DNA from: Mycoplana rhizolycopersici
GTDB lineage: Bacteria; Pseudomonadota; Alphaproteobacteria; Rhizobiales; Rhizobiaceae
NCBI RefSeq assembly: GCF_013378445.1
Contig: NZ_JABXYK010000002.1
Location: 434,001 to 498,000, forward strand
Reading direction: 5' to 3'
Length of the DNA stretch: 64,000 nt
Numbering within the stretch: the stretch's first letter is position 1; the number at the start of each line of letters is the position of its first letter. The notes under the pieces were generated by a model. The model was not told the DNA's origin. It worked only from the letters and a program-made list of their open reading frames with translations, and made no database searches. Position numbers and translations under genes: made by a program. This document shows positions 34,957 to 43,801 of the stretch, in pieces.

Positions 34957-35291
34957 AGTGGTTCCTGATTCTCTGGGCACTTCCGATCGCGCTGCTCGGC
35001 AGCTGGTTCGGGCTTTCCTACTACGACATGAATTTCGGCATCTTCATGCTGACGCGCAACGCGCATGATCTGGTCTTTCGCGTCTACGGCCACGTCCTCG
35101 GCATGCCTCCCGAGACCATCCCGCCGCTGGTTGCACGCGCAATCGCCGTCGACAGCCTGTTCGTCTTTGCCATCATCGCGTTTCGCAAGCGCCGGCAGAT
35201 AGGCGCCTGGTGGCAGCGTCGCCACGGAGCGGAGGAGGCTGCGAAGGCTCAGGCTCTGCCGAGCGCCGAAAGCCTGTCCAGTGCTCCCTGA
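34953..35291 (+). CDS. small membrane protein, DUF6105-like
   Basis: 112 residues with two hydrophobic helices: [20 protein letters not shown] at the N-terminus and [13 protein letters not shown] near the middle, joined by [20 protein letters not shown], and a charged C-terminal tail ([16 protein letters not shown]). This matches what I recall of DUF6105, a rhizobial family without known function. Start overlaps the stop of the 52-residue gene by four bases. Its last 43 bases overlap ruvX tail to tail. With the CtrA box upstream of the pair, expression tied to the cell cycle is likely. Confidence 0.7.
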   Translation: MKWFLILWALPIALLGSWFGLSYYDMNFGIFMLTRNAHDLVFRVYGHVLGMPPETIPPLVARAIAVDSLFVFAIIAFRKRRQIGAWWQRRHGAEEAAKAQALPSAESLSSAP

Positions 35292-35722
35292 AGAATGAAC
35301 GAGGCGGCGGCCGAATCGATCCGCTCCGCCCGCTTCTTGCGCGAAACGTCCATTTCGATCAGGGTGCGCTCTGCGGCGACGGTCGAGAGCCGTTCGTCCC
35401 AGTAGACGAAGGGAATATCCGTCCGTTCGCCCATGGAGCGTACGAAGGCGCGCGTCGCCTGGACGCGCGGACCGGCGCTGCCATCCATGTTCATCGGCAG
35501 CCCGATGACGAAGGCCGCGATCTTTTCCTTTTCGGCGAAGGCCAGCAGCGTTTCCGCGTCGATGCCGAATTTCACCCGCTTCAGCACCGGCCGCGGCGTT
35601 GCGAGCCTGCGGCCGAGGTCGGACACCGACAATCCGATCGTCTTGGTGCCGAGGTCCAGGCCGGCGACCGGCTGGCCGGGTTCGAGAACTTCCGCCAGTT
35701 CTTCGAGCGTCAGCGTTGCCAT
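35249..35722 (-). CDS. ruvX: Holliday junction resolvase-like RuvX (YqgF)
   Basis: 157 residues. The RNase-H-like fold begins [18 protein letters not shown] and includes [30 protein letters not shown] and [16 protein letters not shown], all standard for YqgF. The family is essential in many bacteria and needed for 16S rRNA 5'-end processing, and is also proposed as a Holliday junction nuclease. The ATG used has an AGGAGAG site; the frame is open 25 codons upstream. It is downstream of the PhnA-like gene (22 bases), and its 3' end overlaps the DUF6105-like gene by 43 bases. Confidence 0.94.
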   Translation of the reverse strand: MATLTLEELAEVLEPGQPVAGLDLGTKTIGLSVSDLGRRLATPRPVLKRVKFGIDAETLLAFAEKEKIAAFVIGLPMNMDGSAGPRVQATRAFVRSMGERTDIPFVYWDERLSTVAAERTLIEMDVSRKKRAERIDSAAASFILQGALDRLSALGRA

Positions 35723-35744
35723 GGGGGGACTCTCCTGGAAATGT

Positions 35745-36050
35745 TTAGCGCTTGCGCACGAATTCCGTGCGCAGCACGAGGCCCTTGATGGCGTCATGCC
35801 GGCAATCGATCTCTTCCGGATTGTCGGTGAGGCGGATCGATCTGATCACCGTGCCCTGCTTCAGCGTCTGCCCCGCGCCTTTTACCTTCAGGTCCTTGAT
35901 GAGTACGACCGAATCGCCGTCTGCCAGATCATTGCCGGCCGCATCGCGCGCTCGAGGCCGGCTGGCGGCCACGGCCGCGGCGACTTCGGAGGCCGGGCGC
36001 CAGTCGCCGGTCGCTTCGTCGTACACGTACTCGTCATCGTCGTGGGCCAT
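35745..36050 (-). CDS. PhnA-like (YjdM) protein lacking the N-terminal zinc ribbon
   Basis: 101 residues. The C-terminal part is the PhnA domain: [20 protein letters not shown], then [20 protein letters not shown] and [11 protein letters not shown]. YjdM/PhnA proteins normally start with a Cys4 zinc ribbon; here that part is replaced by an acidic [17 protein letters not shown], which keeps only the Tyr/Asp/Trp pattern. The function of the family is not settled (it is named after phosphonate use, but is not in the C-P lyase pathway). It precedes ruvX by 22 bases on the same strand. Confidence 0.78.
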   Translation of the reverse strand: MAHDDDEYVYDEATGDWRPASEVAAAVAASRPRARDAAGNDLADGDSVVLIKDLKVKGAGQTLKQGTVIRSIRLTDNPEEIDCRHDAIKGLVLRTEFVRKR

Positions 36051-36246
36051 TCTTGTCTCCGTTGCGAAGGCTGGATATTCGTCCGGTCAGGCCGTTCTCG
36101 CGTGCCGGTTGCCGGAATTTCCCGTTGGCGGCATAACCATCGCCACGCCGTTCGCCGGCGCGGAACGGGCATCCAGGCAACCGAGCCGCTATTTTGCGAG
36201 CACTGCTCTATGTCATAAGATGACTGAAGTCCAATAGGAGAATACC

Positions 36247-36951
36247 ATGAAGATCACATGGCTCGGCCATTCGGCCTTCCATATCGAAACGGCCAAGGCG
36301 AAGATTCTGATCGACCCGTTCTTCACCGGCAACCCCGCTTTCGACGAGACGAAGCGAAAGGAAGCGACGGCGGGTCTCACGCACGTGCTGCTCACGCACG
36401 GCCACGGCGATCATGTCGGCGACACGGTCGCAATCGCCAGGGAGACGGGCGCCACCGTGCTCGCCAATGCGGATCTCGCAGCATGGCTGGGTTCCAAGGG
36501 CGTGAAAAAGCTTGAGATGGGCAATACCGGCGGCACGATCCATTTCGACGGCTTTTCCACCACCTTCGTCAACGCGCTGCACTCGTCCGCGCAGATCACC
36601 GAGGACGGTGTCTCGCATTCGCTGGGCAACGCCAACGGCCTGGTCCTGCATTTCGAGGACGAGCCGGCGCTCTATCACATGGGCGACACCGACATCTTCG
36701 GCGACATGGCGCTGATCCACGAACTGCACCAGCCGGAGATCGGCCTGGTTCCGATCGGCGACCGGTTCACGATGGGCGGCGCGGTGGCAGCTCTTGCCTG
36801 CCAGCGCTTCTTCAAGTTCGGGACCGTCATTCCCTGCCACTACGGCTCCTTCCCGATCATCGACCAGACGCCCGATACCTTCGTCGCCGCGATGGATGGC
36901 ACGAAGGCAAGGATCGAAGTGCCGAAGGTCGGCGACATCGTTTCGCGGTAA
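36247..36951 (+). CDS. metal-dependent hydrolase, UPF0173 (metallo-beta-lactamase fold)
   Basis: 234 residues. [15 protein letters not shown] begins the fold; the metal motif is [10 protein letters not shown] near residue 50, with further ligands in [11 protein letters not shown] and [16 protein letters not shown]0173 proteins are conserved, cytoplasmic and of unknown substrate. A TAGGAG site lies just upstream of the ATG. It is alone on the plus strand, followed by a rhizobial palindromic repeat and then the gatC promoter. Confidence 0.9.
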   Translation: MKITWLGHSAFHIETAKAKILIDPFFTGNPAFDETKRKEATAGLTHVLLTHGHGDHVGDTVAIARETGATVLANADLAAWLGSKGVKKLEMGNTGGTIHFDGFSTTFVNALHSSAQITEDGVSHSLGNANGLVLHFEDEPALYHMGDTDIFGDMALIHELHQPEIGLVPIGDRFTMGGAVAALACQRFFKFGTVIPCHYGSFPIIDQTPDTFVAAMDGTKARIEVPKVGDIVSR

Positions 36952-36979
36952 GGCCTGCCTTTCCCGACGCGGCCGCTTC

Positions 36980-37025
36980 TTCCTTCTCCCCGTCTGCGGG
37001 GAGACGGTGCCGGCAGGCGGATGAA
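36980..37025. repeat. rhizobial palindromic intergenic repeat (RIME-like)
   Basis: A perfect 8-bp stem, TCTCCCCG (36985-36992) with CGGGGAGA (36997-37004), followed by GGTGCCGGCAGGCGGATGA, is the sequence pattern of the common Rhizobiaceae palindromic intergenic element. It lies in the 211-base gap between the UPF0173 gene and gatC. A single copy is seen in this window. Confidence 0.55.
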
Positions 37026-37103
37026 CGGCAATGACGTGCACTCATCCCATGGCTCCTGACAAGGTTTCATGCCGTCTTGCCGATGGCGTGGCACATTCCC
37101 CCG

Positions 37104-37132
37104 TTGCGCAGCCGGGGCTTGGTCATTATAGC
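37104..37132 (+). promoter_or_regulatory. gatC promoter
   Basis: TTGCGC (37104-37109), 17 bases, TATAGC (37127-37132). The predicted start near 37139 leaves a short leader containing CGGAG ahead of gatC. Confidence 0.6.
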
Positions 37133-37162
37133 GGGTAGGAAATTTCCGACCGGAGAATGCCG

Positions 37163-37450
37163 ATGTCTGTCGATCTTGCCACCGTCAAGCGGGTGGCCCA
37201 CCTTGCCCGTATCGCGGTCAGCGAAGAAGAAGCCCAGCGGATGATGGGGGAGCTGAACGGCATCCTCGGTTTCGTCGAGCAACTGGGCGAAGTCGACGTC
37301 TCGGGCGTCGAGCCCATGACCTCGGTCATGCCGATGGCCATGAAGGAGCGCGACGACGTCGTGACCGACGGCAGCAAGGCTGACGACGTGGTGGCCAACG
37401 CGCCGGTTTCCGATCGCAACTTCTTCCTCGTGCCGAAGGTCGTGGAGTAA
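37163..37450 (+). CDS. gatC: aspartyl/glutamyl-tRNA amidotransferase subunit C
   Basis: 95 residues: [20 protein letters not shown] and [19 protein letters not shown] are standard GatC. The subunit tethers GatA and GatB in the GatCAB enzyme, which converts Glu-tRNA(Gln) and Asp-tRNA(Asn) to their amides. Another ATG lies two codons upstream, but GGAG is too close to it, so I use the second. A GNAT gene follows four bases after the stop and then gatA, making one operon read from the promoter just upstream. Confidence 0.95.
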   Translation: MSVDLATVKRVAHLARIAVSEEEAQRMMGELNGILGFVEQLGEVDVSGVEPMTSVMPMAMKERDDVVTDGSKADDVVANAPVSDRNFFLVPKVVE

Positions 37451-37454
37451 GCCC

Positions 37455-37934
37455 TTGGCCGTGACGATCGCCGTCGAAAGCCCGCTTCAGGACGAGGTGC
37501 GCGCGCTGGTAGCGGAACTGAACGAGGTTCTGCTGGCGCTGTCGCCGCCGGAGGCGTGCTATCACCTGACGGTGGAGCAGATGGCCGAACCGGGCGTTAC
37601 CGTCTGGATCGCCCGCGACGGGGACGGCAGCGCGATCGGTTGCGGCGCCCTGAAGCGTCATTCGCAGCAGGTAGGCGAGGTGAAGCGCATGTTCACCCGG
37701 CCGCAATGGCAGGGCAGGGGCATCGGGCGCGATATTCTGGCAAGGATCATCGACGCCGCGCAGGATGACGGTATCTCCGAGCTCGTGCTCGAGACCGGCG
37801 ACCAGCATCCCGCCGCCTGGGCGATCTATGAGAAGGCCGGCTTCAACCGCTGCGGTCCGGTGCTCGACTACCCGGAAAGCCCCTATTCGATATTCTACCA
37901 GAAGCAGCTTGGACGTGCCTCCAGCGCTGCGTGA
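37455..37934 (+). CDS. GNAT family N-acetyltransferase, between gatC and gatA
   Basis: 159 residues. The acetyl-CoA loop is WQGRGIGRDIL, preceded by EVKRMFTRP and followed by LETGDQHPAAWAIYEKAGF, the full GNAT motif A/B. It starts with TTG four bases after gatC; its GGAG site is inside the gatC end, so the two are translationally linked. A GTG two codons later is possible. The substrate is unknown. gatA starts 18 bases after its stop. Confidence 0.85.
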   Translation: MAVTIAVESPLQDEVRALVAELNEVLLALSPPEACYHLTVEQMAEPGVTVWIARDGDGSAIGCGALKRHSQQVGEVKRMFTRPQWQGRGIGRDILARIIDAAQDDGISELVLETGDQHPAAWAIYEKAGFNRCGPVLDYPESPYSIFYQKQLGRASSAA

Positions 37935-37952
37935 CCCGAAAAAGATAGAGCC

Positions 37953-39434
37953 ATGACCGATCTGACCCGCCTGACCATTGCCGAAGCCCGCGAGAAGCTT
38001 GGCGCCAAGGAGATCACCGCCGTCGAGCTGACGGATGCCTATCTGTCCGCGATCGACGCCGCCAACGGTGCGCTCAATGCCTATGTCACGGTGACGCCGG
38101 ACAAGGCGCGCGAGATGGCGAAGGCATCCGACGCGCGGATTGCCGAAGGCAAGGCCGGCGCGCTGGAAGGCATCCCGCTCGGCATCAAGGACCTTTTCGG
38201 CACCCGTGACGTCCACACCCAGGCCTGCAGCCACATCCTCGACGGCTTCAAGCCGAAGTATGAGTCGACCGTCACTCAGAACCTCTGGAACGACGGCGCC
38301 GTCATGCTCGGCAAGCTGAACATGGACGAATTCGCCATGGGCTCCTCCAACGAGACCTCCTATTACGGTCCGGTCAAGAACCCTTGGCGCGCCGAGGGCT
38401 CCAACCTCGATCTCGTTCCGGGCGGCTCCTCGGGCGGCTCGGCTGCCGCCGTCGCAGCCTTCCTGTGCGCCGGCGCCACCGCCACCGACACCGGCGGCTC
38501 GATCCGCCAGCCGGCGGCGTTTACCGGCACCGTCGGCATCAAGCCGACATACGGGCGCTGCTCGCGCTGGGGCGTGGTTGCCTTTGCCTCCTCCCTCGAC
38601 CAGGCCGGCCCGATCGCCCGCGACGTGCGTGACGCCGCGATCCTGCTGAAGTCGATGGCATCGGTCGACGCCAAGGACACGACTTCCGTCGATCTGCCGG
38701 TGCCGGACTACGAGAAGGCAGTCGGCCAGTCGATCAAGGGCATGAAGATCGGCATTCCGCGCGAATACCGCGTCGACGGCATGCCGGAAGAAATCGAGGC
38801 GCTCTGGCAGCAGGGCATTGCTTGGCTGAAGGAAGCCGGTGCCGAGATCGTCGACATCAGCCTGCCGCACACGAAGTACGCGCTGCCGGCCTATTACATC
38901 GTGGCGCCTGCCGAAGCCTCCTCGAATCTTGCCCGTTACGACGGCGTGCGCTACGGCCTGCGCGTCGACGGCAAGGACATCGTCGACATGTACGAGAAGA
39001 CGCGTGCGGCCGGCTTCGGCAAGGAGGTCAAGCGCCGCATCATGATCGGCACCTACGTGCTCTCGGCCGGCTACTACGACGCCTACTACCTGCAGGCGCA
39101 GAAGGTCCGCACGTTGATCAAGCGCGACTTCGAACTGGCCTTCGACGCCGGCGTCGACGCGATCCTGACGCCTGCGACCCCGTCCTCGGCCTTCGGCATC
39201 GCCGACGAGGACCTCGCCGCCGATCCGGTCAAGATGTATCTGAACGACATCTTCACGGTGACGGTGAACATGGCCGGCCTGCCGGGTATCGCCGTTCCCG
39301 CCGGGCTCGACCACAAGGGCCTGCCGCTCGGCCTGCAGCTCATCGGCAAGCCCTTCGAAGAGGAAACGCTGTTCAAGACCGCGCACGTCATCGAGAAGGC
39401 TGCCGGCCGTTTCTCGCCGCAGAAGTGGTGGTAA
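37953..39434 (+). CDS. gatA: aspartyl/glutamyl-tRNA amidotransferase subunit A
   Basis: 493 residues of amidase-signature enzyme. Catalytic Lys-Ser-Ser parts are seen: [10 protein letters not shown] (Lys), the [15 protein letters not shown] loop and [13 protein letters not shown] (Ser-cisSer). It hydrolyses glutamine and passes ammonia to GatB. The gene follows gatC and a GNAT gene. Normal length; start [17 protein letters not shown]. Confidence 0.96.
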   Translation: MTDLTRLTIAEAREKLGAKEITAVELTDAYLSAIDAANGALNAYVTVTPDKAREMAKASDARIAEGKAGALEGIPLGIKDLFGTRDVHTQACSHILDGFKPKYESTVTQNLWNDGAVMLGKLNMDEFAMGSSNETSYYGPVKNPWRAEGSNLDLVPGGSSGGSAAAVAAFLCAGATATDTGGSIRQPAAFTGTVGIKPTYGRCSRWGVVAFASSLDQAGPIARDVRDAAILLKSMASVDAKDTTSVDLPVPDYEKAVGQSIKGMKIGIPREYRVDGMPEEIEALWQQGIAWLKEAGAEIVDISLPHTKYALPAYYIVAPAEASSNLARYDGVRYGLRVDGKDIVDMYEKTRAAGFGKEVKRRIMIGTYVLSAGYYDAYYLQAQKVRTLIKRDFELAFDAGVDAILTPATPSSAFGIADEDLAADPVKMYLNDIFTVTVNMAGLPGIAVPAGLDHKGLPLGLQLIGKPFEEETLFKTAHVIEKAAGRFSPQKWW

Positions 39435-39494
39435 GTACTCGCCAAGCGGCGATTCGGATGGTTTGATCCGGCCCGGGGAAAAGGGGCTCAAACG

Positions 39495-40007
39495 ATGACG
39501 ATCATCCGACACGCCCATGGCGGCGACATTCCGGTGCTGGCCGAGATCGGCATGCGCGCCTGGGAGCAGGCAGTGACCGGCGTCGCCGACCTGGACGCGT
39601 TGCGCGACAATGCCCGCAACGCCTTCGTGCATTTCCTGCAAGGCCACTGGGTGACGGTCGCGGTGGCAGAGACCGGCGGGCGCATCGCCGGCTGGGCCGC
39701 CCGCGAGAAGATGGATGAGGAGATCACCGATCTCTGGGTCGATCCCGGCATGCAGCGCCAAGGCGTCGGCTCCGCCCTTCTTGCCGCGATCGAGGACGAG
39801 ATGCGCAGGACCGCCTTCGAGACGGTCGATCTGCAGACCCATGCGCGCAACGCCCCCGCGCTCGCCTTTTTCCGTAAGCACGGCTACGCGGTGAACTGGC
39901 TCTCCGTCGCCTATTCGCAAAAGCTCGACCGCAACGTCGAGTCCGTCGGACTCAGGCGCCAACTGATCGAGGACCAGCCGATCGGCTATGGGCCGGGTGG
40001 CTTTTGA
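39495..40007 (+). CDS. GNAT family N-acetyltransferase downstream of gatA
   Basis: 170 residues. The acetyl-CoA binding loop is MQRQGVGSALL, with ITDLWVDP before it and NAPALAFFRKHGYAV after it. An AAGGGG site is nine bases before the ATG. It follows gatA by 60 bases on the same strand and may be in the same transcript. The C-terminal tail (QLIEDQPIGYGPGGF) is an unusual extra for the fold. Substrate unknown. Confidence 0.85.
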   Translation: MTIIRHAHGGDIPVLAEIGMRAWEQAVTGVADLDALRDNARNAFVHFLQGHWVTVAVAETGGRIAGWAAREKMDEEITDLWVDPGMQRQGVGSALLAAIEDEMRRTAFETVDLQTHARNAPALAFFRKHGYAVNWLSVAYSQKLDRNVESVGLRRQLIEDQPIGYGPGGF

Positions 40008-40026
40008 CGATCGCCTCCAACCAGCT

Positions 40027-40929
40027 TCAGGCCGACGGCCAGATCAGCGAGCGATGGATGTTAAGGCCTGCCGTAACCCCGTCCGCCGAAGCAAGGGTGA
40101 TATTGGCTGCCCCGAGCACGATGTCTCCCGCCGCATAGAGGCCGGGAAGCGACGTCTGCCGTTCCCCGTCAATCGCGATGGTCGGGCCGACCCGGCTTTC
40201 GGCGGTAGCAAGCCCGAGTGCTTGCGGAATGCCGCCGCGGATCTTCAGCTGCGGCGCGACAAACAGTCCCTTGACGCTGACGGCGTACCCGTGAGCGGTC
40301 GAGACGACGAGGCCGCCGTCGTCGCCACCCGCCACCTTCTCGACCTTTCCGGATACGAAGCTGACGTTGCGCTCGACAAGCAACGAAAGGCTCTGCGCAT
40401 CCGGTTCGGGCTGTTCGTTGGTGAAAAGGGTGACATCGCCCCAGTCTGCGAGAAGCGTTGCCTGATGGGCGCTCATCGGTCCGCTGGCCAGCACGCCGAG
40501 AGCGCCGCCGCCGAGCTCGTAGCCGTGGCAGTAGGGGCAATGCAGGACGCGCTCGCCCCAGAATTGCGCAAGGCCCGGAACATCCGGCAGGATGTCCTCG
40601 AAGCCCGTGGACAACAGGACGCGCCGGCCATGGACGGCTTCACCATTGCTGCCGACGACGCGGAAATCGTCGCGCTCGCCTTCGAGCCGTTCGGCTGCGG
40701 CCTGAACGAAGGTAACGGTGGGATAGCGCGACAGCTGGGCTCTGGCCTCTTCCAGGATCGCCGTGCCGGGCTTTCCGTCCAGCGCAAGCACGCCATGCGA
40801 GTGACTGGCGAAGCGGTTGCGCGGTGTGCCGGTGTCAAAAATGGTGACACGGCGGCGGGCGCGGGCGAGGATCGTGGCGGCGGACAGGCCTGCGAAACCG
40901 CCGCCGATGATGATGGCATCTTCGGTCAT
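40027..40929 (-). CDS. thioredoxin-reductase-like NAD(P)/FAD oxidoreductase
   Basis: 300 residues. FAD fold at the N-terminus (AIIIGGGFAGLSAATILARA), the redox CPYCHGYE in the middle, and the C-terminal GLYAAGDIVLGAANITLASADG of the thioredoxin reductase class. It moves electrons from NAD(P)H to a disulfide or other small acceptor. It is 78 bases downstream of an Rrf2 regulator in the same direction, so it is probably the target of that regulator in a redox or thiol response. It is too divergent in its CxxC surround to call TrxB. Confidence 0.88.
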   Translation of the reverse strand: MTEDAIIIGGGFAGLSAATILARARRRVTIFDTGTPRNRFASHSHGVLALDGKPGTAILEEARAQLSRYPTVTFVQAAAERLEGERDDFRVVGSNGEAVHGRRVLLSTGFEDILPDVPGLAQFWGERVLHCPYCHGYELGGGALGVLASGPMSAHQATLLADWGDVTLFTNEQPEPDAQSLSLLVERNVSFVSGKVEKVAGGDDGGLVVSTAHGYAVSVKGLFVAPQLKIRGGIPQALGLATAESRVGPTIAIDGERQTSLPGLYAAGDIVLGAANITLASADGVTAGLNIHRSLIWPSA

Positions 40930-41007
40930 GATGGGTCCTTTCTGGCATAGGGAGAGCGTCTGCCGGCCGGGCCGTCAGCAAGCTGCCCCGAGGGAGGGGA
41001 TGTCGTC

Positions 41008-41460
41008 TCAGCCGGTACGGTGAGCCGTAGCTGCATGCCCGGCGGACCGGGCGCGGAATGCGGCGGCCATGTCTTCCAGCTTGATCTCTCCGAAACGTCG
41101 GAGAAGGATGTCCTCTGCCTCCTTCATCGTTTCGTCGAGTGCGCTGTTGACGACCTGCTCGACCACGCAGCCGGGATTTTCCGTCGCATGCCCGATCTGA
41201 AGCAGGTCCGGCTCGCCAAGCGCCAGATGAACGTCGAGCAGCGAGATTTCGCAGAGCGGCCGGGTCACAACCCAGCCGCCGCCGTGGCCGCGCCCGGATT
41301 CAACCAGCCCGGCCTCGCGCAAGCCCGCCATGGTCCTGCGAACGACGACGGCATTGGTGTTCAGGCAGGCGGCGATGTCGTCGGAGGTCATCGGCGTATC
41401 GCGCTCGGCCATGTGAAGAAGCGCATGCAGTGCTGCGGAAAGACGGCTGTTTCTTTTCAT
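41008..41460 (-). CDS. Rrf2 family transcriptional regulator
   Basis: 150 residues. The winged helix reads SRLSAALHALLHMAERD, then NTNAVVVRRTMAGLREAGLV and ESGRGHGGGWVV, standard Rrf2. The IscR cluster cysteine triad is not present; there are single cysteines at ACLNT, PLCEI and NPGCVVE, which could sense redox state. Its start codon abuts a GTAAC-N7-GTTAC palindrome that overlaps its own -10, so it is autoregulated, and the message is probably leaderless (no Shine-Dalgarno). It precedes the thioredoxin-reductase-like gene. Confidence 0.88.
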   Translation of the reverse strand: MKRNSRLSAALHALLHMAERDTPMTSDDIAACLNTNAVVVRRTMAGLREAGLVESGRGHGGGWVVTRPLCEISLLDVHLALGEPDLLQIGHATENPGCVVEQVVNSALDETMKEAEDILLRRFGEIKLEDMAAAFRARSAGHAATAHRTG

Positions 41461-41496
41461 GTAACTATTTATGTTACGAATAAGCCGTCACGTCAA
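41461..41496 (-). promoter_or_regulatory. promoter and operator of the rrf2 / oxidoreductase unit
   Basis: On the minus strand TTGACG (41491-41496), 17 bases, CATAAA (41468-41473). The inverted repeat GTAAC (41461-41465) and GTTAC (41473-41477), spaced by seven bases, covers the -10 and the start site. Transcription should begin at or within about two bases of the start codon. Confidence 0.6.
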
Positions 41497-41531
41497 GAGC
41501 CGATGCCTTCCGGCAAATGCAAGGGCTGATT

Positions 41532-42128
41532 TCAGGGCTTTGGCGCGGGGGTCGTGATCTCGTATGTGCAGGCAAACGATGCCGCCGCGATCCGGTAGGT
41601 ATCCGACGGGTCGTTTTGAACCTGAACGATCGCATCGCCTGGCATCGCTACCATGCGTTCGCCCCAGGGCGCGTCGAAAACGAATTCGCCGAGTGATTTC
41701 GAAACGATGAAATAGTTCATCTCCGCTCCGGTGGGCCGAAAAGGCTGGTAGCCTCTGTTGTCGGCAGGTGCCAGCGCCTCGCCATAGCGCTCCGGAAAAT
41801 TCGCTGCCTTGACGAGAATCTCTTCGTTTCCGGTCTCCGCACAGCGGTTTCTCACCACCCAGTCGCCCTCTTCGGCCGGCTTGGATTTCGTCTCCACGCC
41901 CTGTCCCTTGATGATCGTGATGACCACCTCTCCGGCGTGGGCGGGCCGGGCGTCGACCTCCTTGGTCTTTCGCGCCAGACCGGTCTTGCCTTCGGCCTTC
42001 ATGCTTTCCATCAGTTCGACCTGGTCCTTGACCGTCAGCTGCTGGGCGAGCACGTGAGCGGCGGGCGTCAGCGAAAGCGCGATCGTCAGGCTAAGGAGGG
42101 GGAGGCGGAACGATGCGGGACTGGACAT
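41532..42128 (-). CDS. secreted hypothetical protein
   Basis: 198 residues, not recognised. A signal peptide (LPLLSLTIALSLTPAAHVLA) is followed by a helical linker (KDQVELMESMKAEGKTGLAR) and a globular part with GDWVVRNRCAETGNEEILV, ERYGEALAPADNRGY and AMPGDAIVQVQNDPSDTYR. Two cysteines (NRCAE and SFACTYE) may pair in the periplasm. The GDWVV/PGDAIV pattern suggests a beta-barrel-like fold. It is between the Rrf2 gene and gatB, with no evident partner. Periplasmic location is inferred. Confidence 0.65.
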   Translation of the reverse strand: MSSPASFRLPLLSLTIALSLTPAAHVLAQQLTVKDQVELMESMKAEGKTGLARKTKEVDARPAHAGEVVITIIKGQGVETKSKPAEEGDWVVRNRCAETGNEEILVKAANFPERYGEALAPADNRGYQPFRPTGAEMNYFIVSKSLGEFVFDAPWGERMVAMPGDAIVQVQNDPSDTYRIAAASFACTYEITTPAPKP

Positions 42129-42294
42129 GGAAAATTCCTGAACTTCGCCGGGTCTGTTTCACGGGAGCGACGACGCAACGCTAACATCGGCCACCCCATG
42201 GAACAAGGCGCGTTCAGGCCATCTCCAAGCCTTGCGCCGTCCGGCTAATTGCTCTACCTCCAAGATGAAGAGCAAGCCTAGATACGAGCATCAG

Positions 42295-43797
42295 ATGACC
42301 ATCATCGACGTCCGCACCCCCGATCCGAAACGTTTCATCCCCGGCGCCACCGGCGACTGGGAAGTGATCATCGGCATGGAGGTGCACGCCCAGGTCACCA
42401 GCAATTCCAAGCTGTTCTCCGGCGCCTCGACCGCCTTCGGCAACTCGCCGAATGCCAACGTCTCGCTCGTCGACGCGGCCATGCCGGGCATGCTGCCGGT
42501 CATCAACGAGGAATGCGTCCGGCAGGCGGTGCGCACCGGGCTCGGGTTGAAGGCGCAGATCAACAAGCGCTCGATCTTCGACCGCAAGAACTATTTCTAC
42601 CCGGACCTGCCGCAGGGCTACCAGATCTCGCAGTACAAGGATCCGATCGTCGGCGAGGGCAAGATCGTCATCTCGCTCGGCCCTGATCGCCAGGGCAATT
42701 TCGAGGACATCGAGATCGGCATCGAGCGCCTGCATCTGGAGCAGGACGCCGGGAAGTCGATGCACGACCAGCATCCGACCATGTCCTATGTCGACCTGAA
42801 CCGCTCCGGCGTGGCGCTGATGGAGATCGTCTCCAAGCCGGACATGCGTTCGTCGGACGAGGCCAAGGCCTACATGACGAAGCTGCGCTCGATCGTGCGC
42901 TATCTCGGCACCTGCGACGGCAACATGGACGAGGGCTCGATGCGCGCCGACGTCAACGTCTCCGTGCGCCGCCCAGGCGAGGCGTTCGGCACACGCTGCG
43001 AGATCAAGAACGTCAACTCGATCCGCTTCATCGGCCAGGCGATCGAATACGAAGCCCGCCGCCAGATCGGCATCCTCGAAGACGGCGGCAGCATCGACCA
43101 GGAGACCCGCCTGTTCGATCCGAGCAGGGGCGAGACCCGTTCGATGCGCTCCAAGGAGGATGCGCACGACTACCGCTATTTCCCCGATCCGGACCTGCTG
43201 CCACTGGAATTCGACGACGCCTATGTCGAAGAGCTGAAGACGCACCTGCCGGAACTGCCCGACGACAAGAAAGCCCGTTTCGTCACCGAGCTGGGCCTGT
43301 CGGTCTATGACGCCTCGGTGCTGGTCTCCGAAAAGGCGATCGCCGACTATTTCGAGGCGGTGGCGGCCGGACGCGACGGCAAGGCTGCGGCCAACTGGGT
43401 TATCAACGACTTGCTGGGCGCCTTGAACAAAGCCGGCAAAGCCATTGAAGAGACTCCCGTTTCTCCCGGCCAGCTCGGCGGCATCATCGACCTGATCAAG
43501 GACGGCACCATCTCCGGCAAGATCGCCAAGGACCTGTTTGAGATCGTCTGGGCCGAAGGCGGCGTGCCAGCCGAAATCGTCGAAAATCGAGGCATGAAGC
43601 AGGTCACCGACACCGGCGCGATCGAGAAGGCTGTCGACGACATCATCGCCGCCAATCCCGACCAGGTCGAGAAGGTGAAGGCCAAGCCGACGCTGGCCGG
43701 CTGGTTCGTCGGCCAGGTGATGAAGGCGACCGGCGGCAAGGCCAACCCGCAGGCCGTTCAGGCCCTCGTCAAGGCCAAGCTCGGCATCGAGGAATAA
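42295..43797 (+). CDS. gatB: aspartyl/glutamyl-tRNA amidotransferase subunit B
   Basis: 500 residues. [20 protein letters not shown] starts the protein as in other rhizobia; [26 protein letters not shown] and [14 protein letters not shown] are GatB hallmarks, and the C-terminal YqeY-like helical part binds tRNA. It activates Glu-tRNA(Gln) or Asp-tRNA(Asn) and amidates it with ammonia from GatA. In-frame ATGs at 42232 and 42265 are possible but not family-like. A GNAT gene starts four bases after the stop. Confidence 0.95.
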   Translation: MTIIDVRTPDPKRFIPGATGDWEVIIGMEVHAQVTSNSKLFSGASTAFGNSPNANVSLVDAAMPGMLPVINEECVRQAVRTGLGLKAQINKRSIFDRKNYFYPDLPQGYQISQYKDPIVGEGKIVISLGPDRQGNFEDIEIGIERLHLEQDAGKSMHDQHPTMSYVDLNRSGVALMEIVSKPDMRSSDEAKAYMTKLRSIVRYLGTCDGNMDEGSMRADVNVSVRRPGEAFGTRCEIKNVNSIRFIGQAIEYEARRQIGILEDGGSIDQETRLFDPSRGETRSMRSKEDAHDYRYFPDPDLLPLEFDDAYVEELKTHLPELPDDKKARFVTELGLSVYDASVLVSEKAIADYFEAVAAGRDGKAAANWVINDLLGALNKAGKAIEETPVSPGQLGGIIDLIKDGTISGKIAKDLFEIVWAEGGVPAEIVENRGMKQVTDTGAIEKAVDDIIAANPDQVEKVKAKPTLAGWFVGQVMKATGGKANPQAVQALVKAKLGIEE

Positions 43798-43801
43798 GCC
43801 T

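Noticed and set aside
37326-39962. 878-codon minus-strand open frame over gatA and neighbours
   Set aside because: Antisense shadow crossing several firm genes (gatC, GNAT, gatA, GNAT); composition unnatural.
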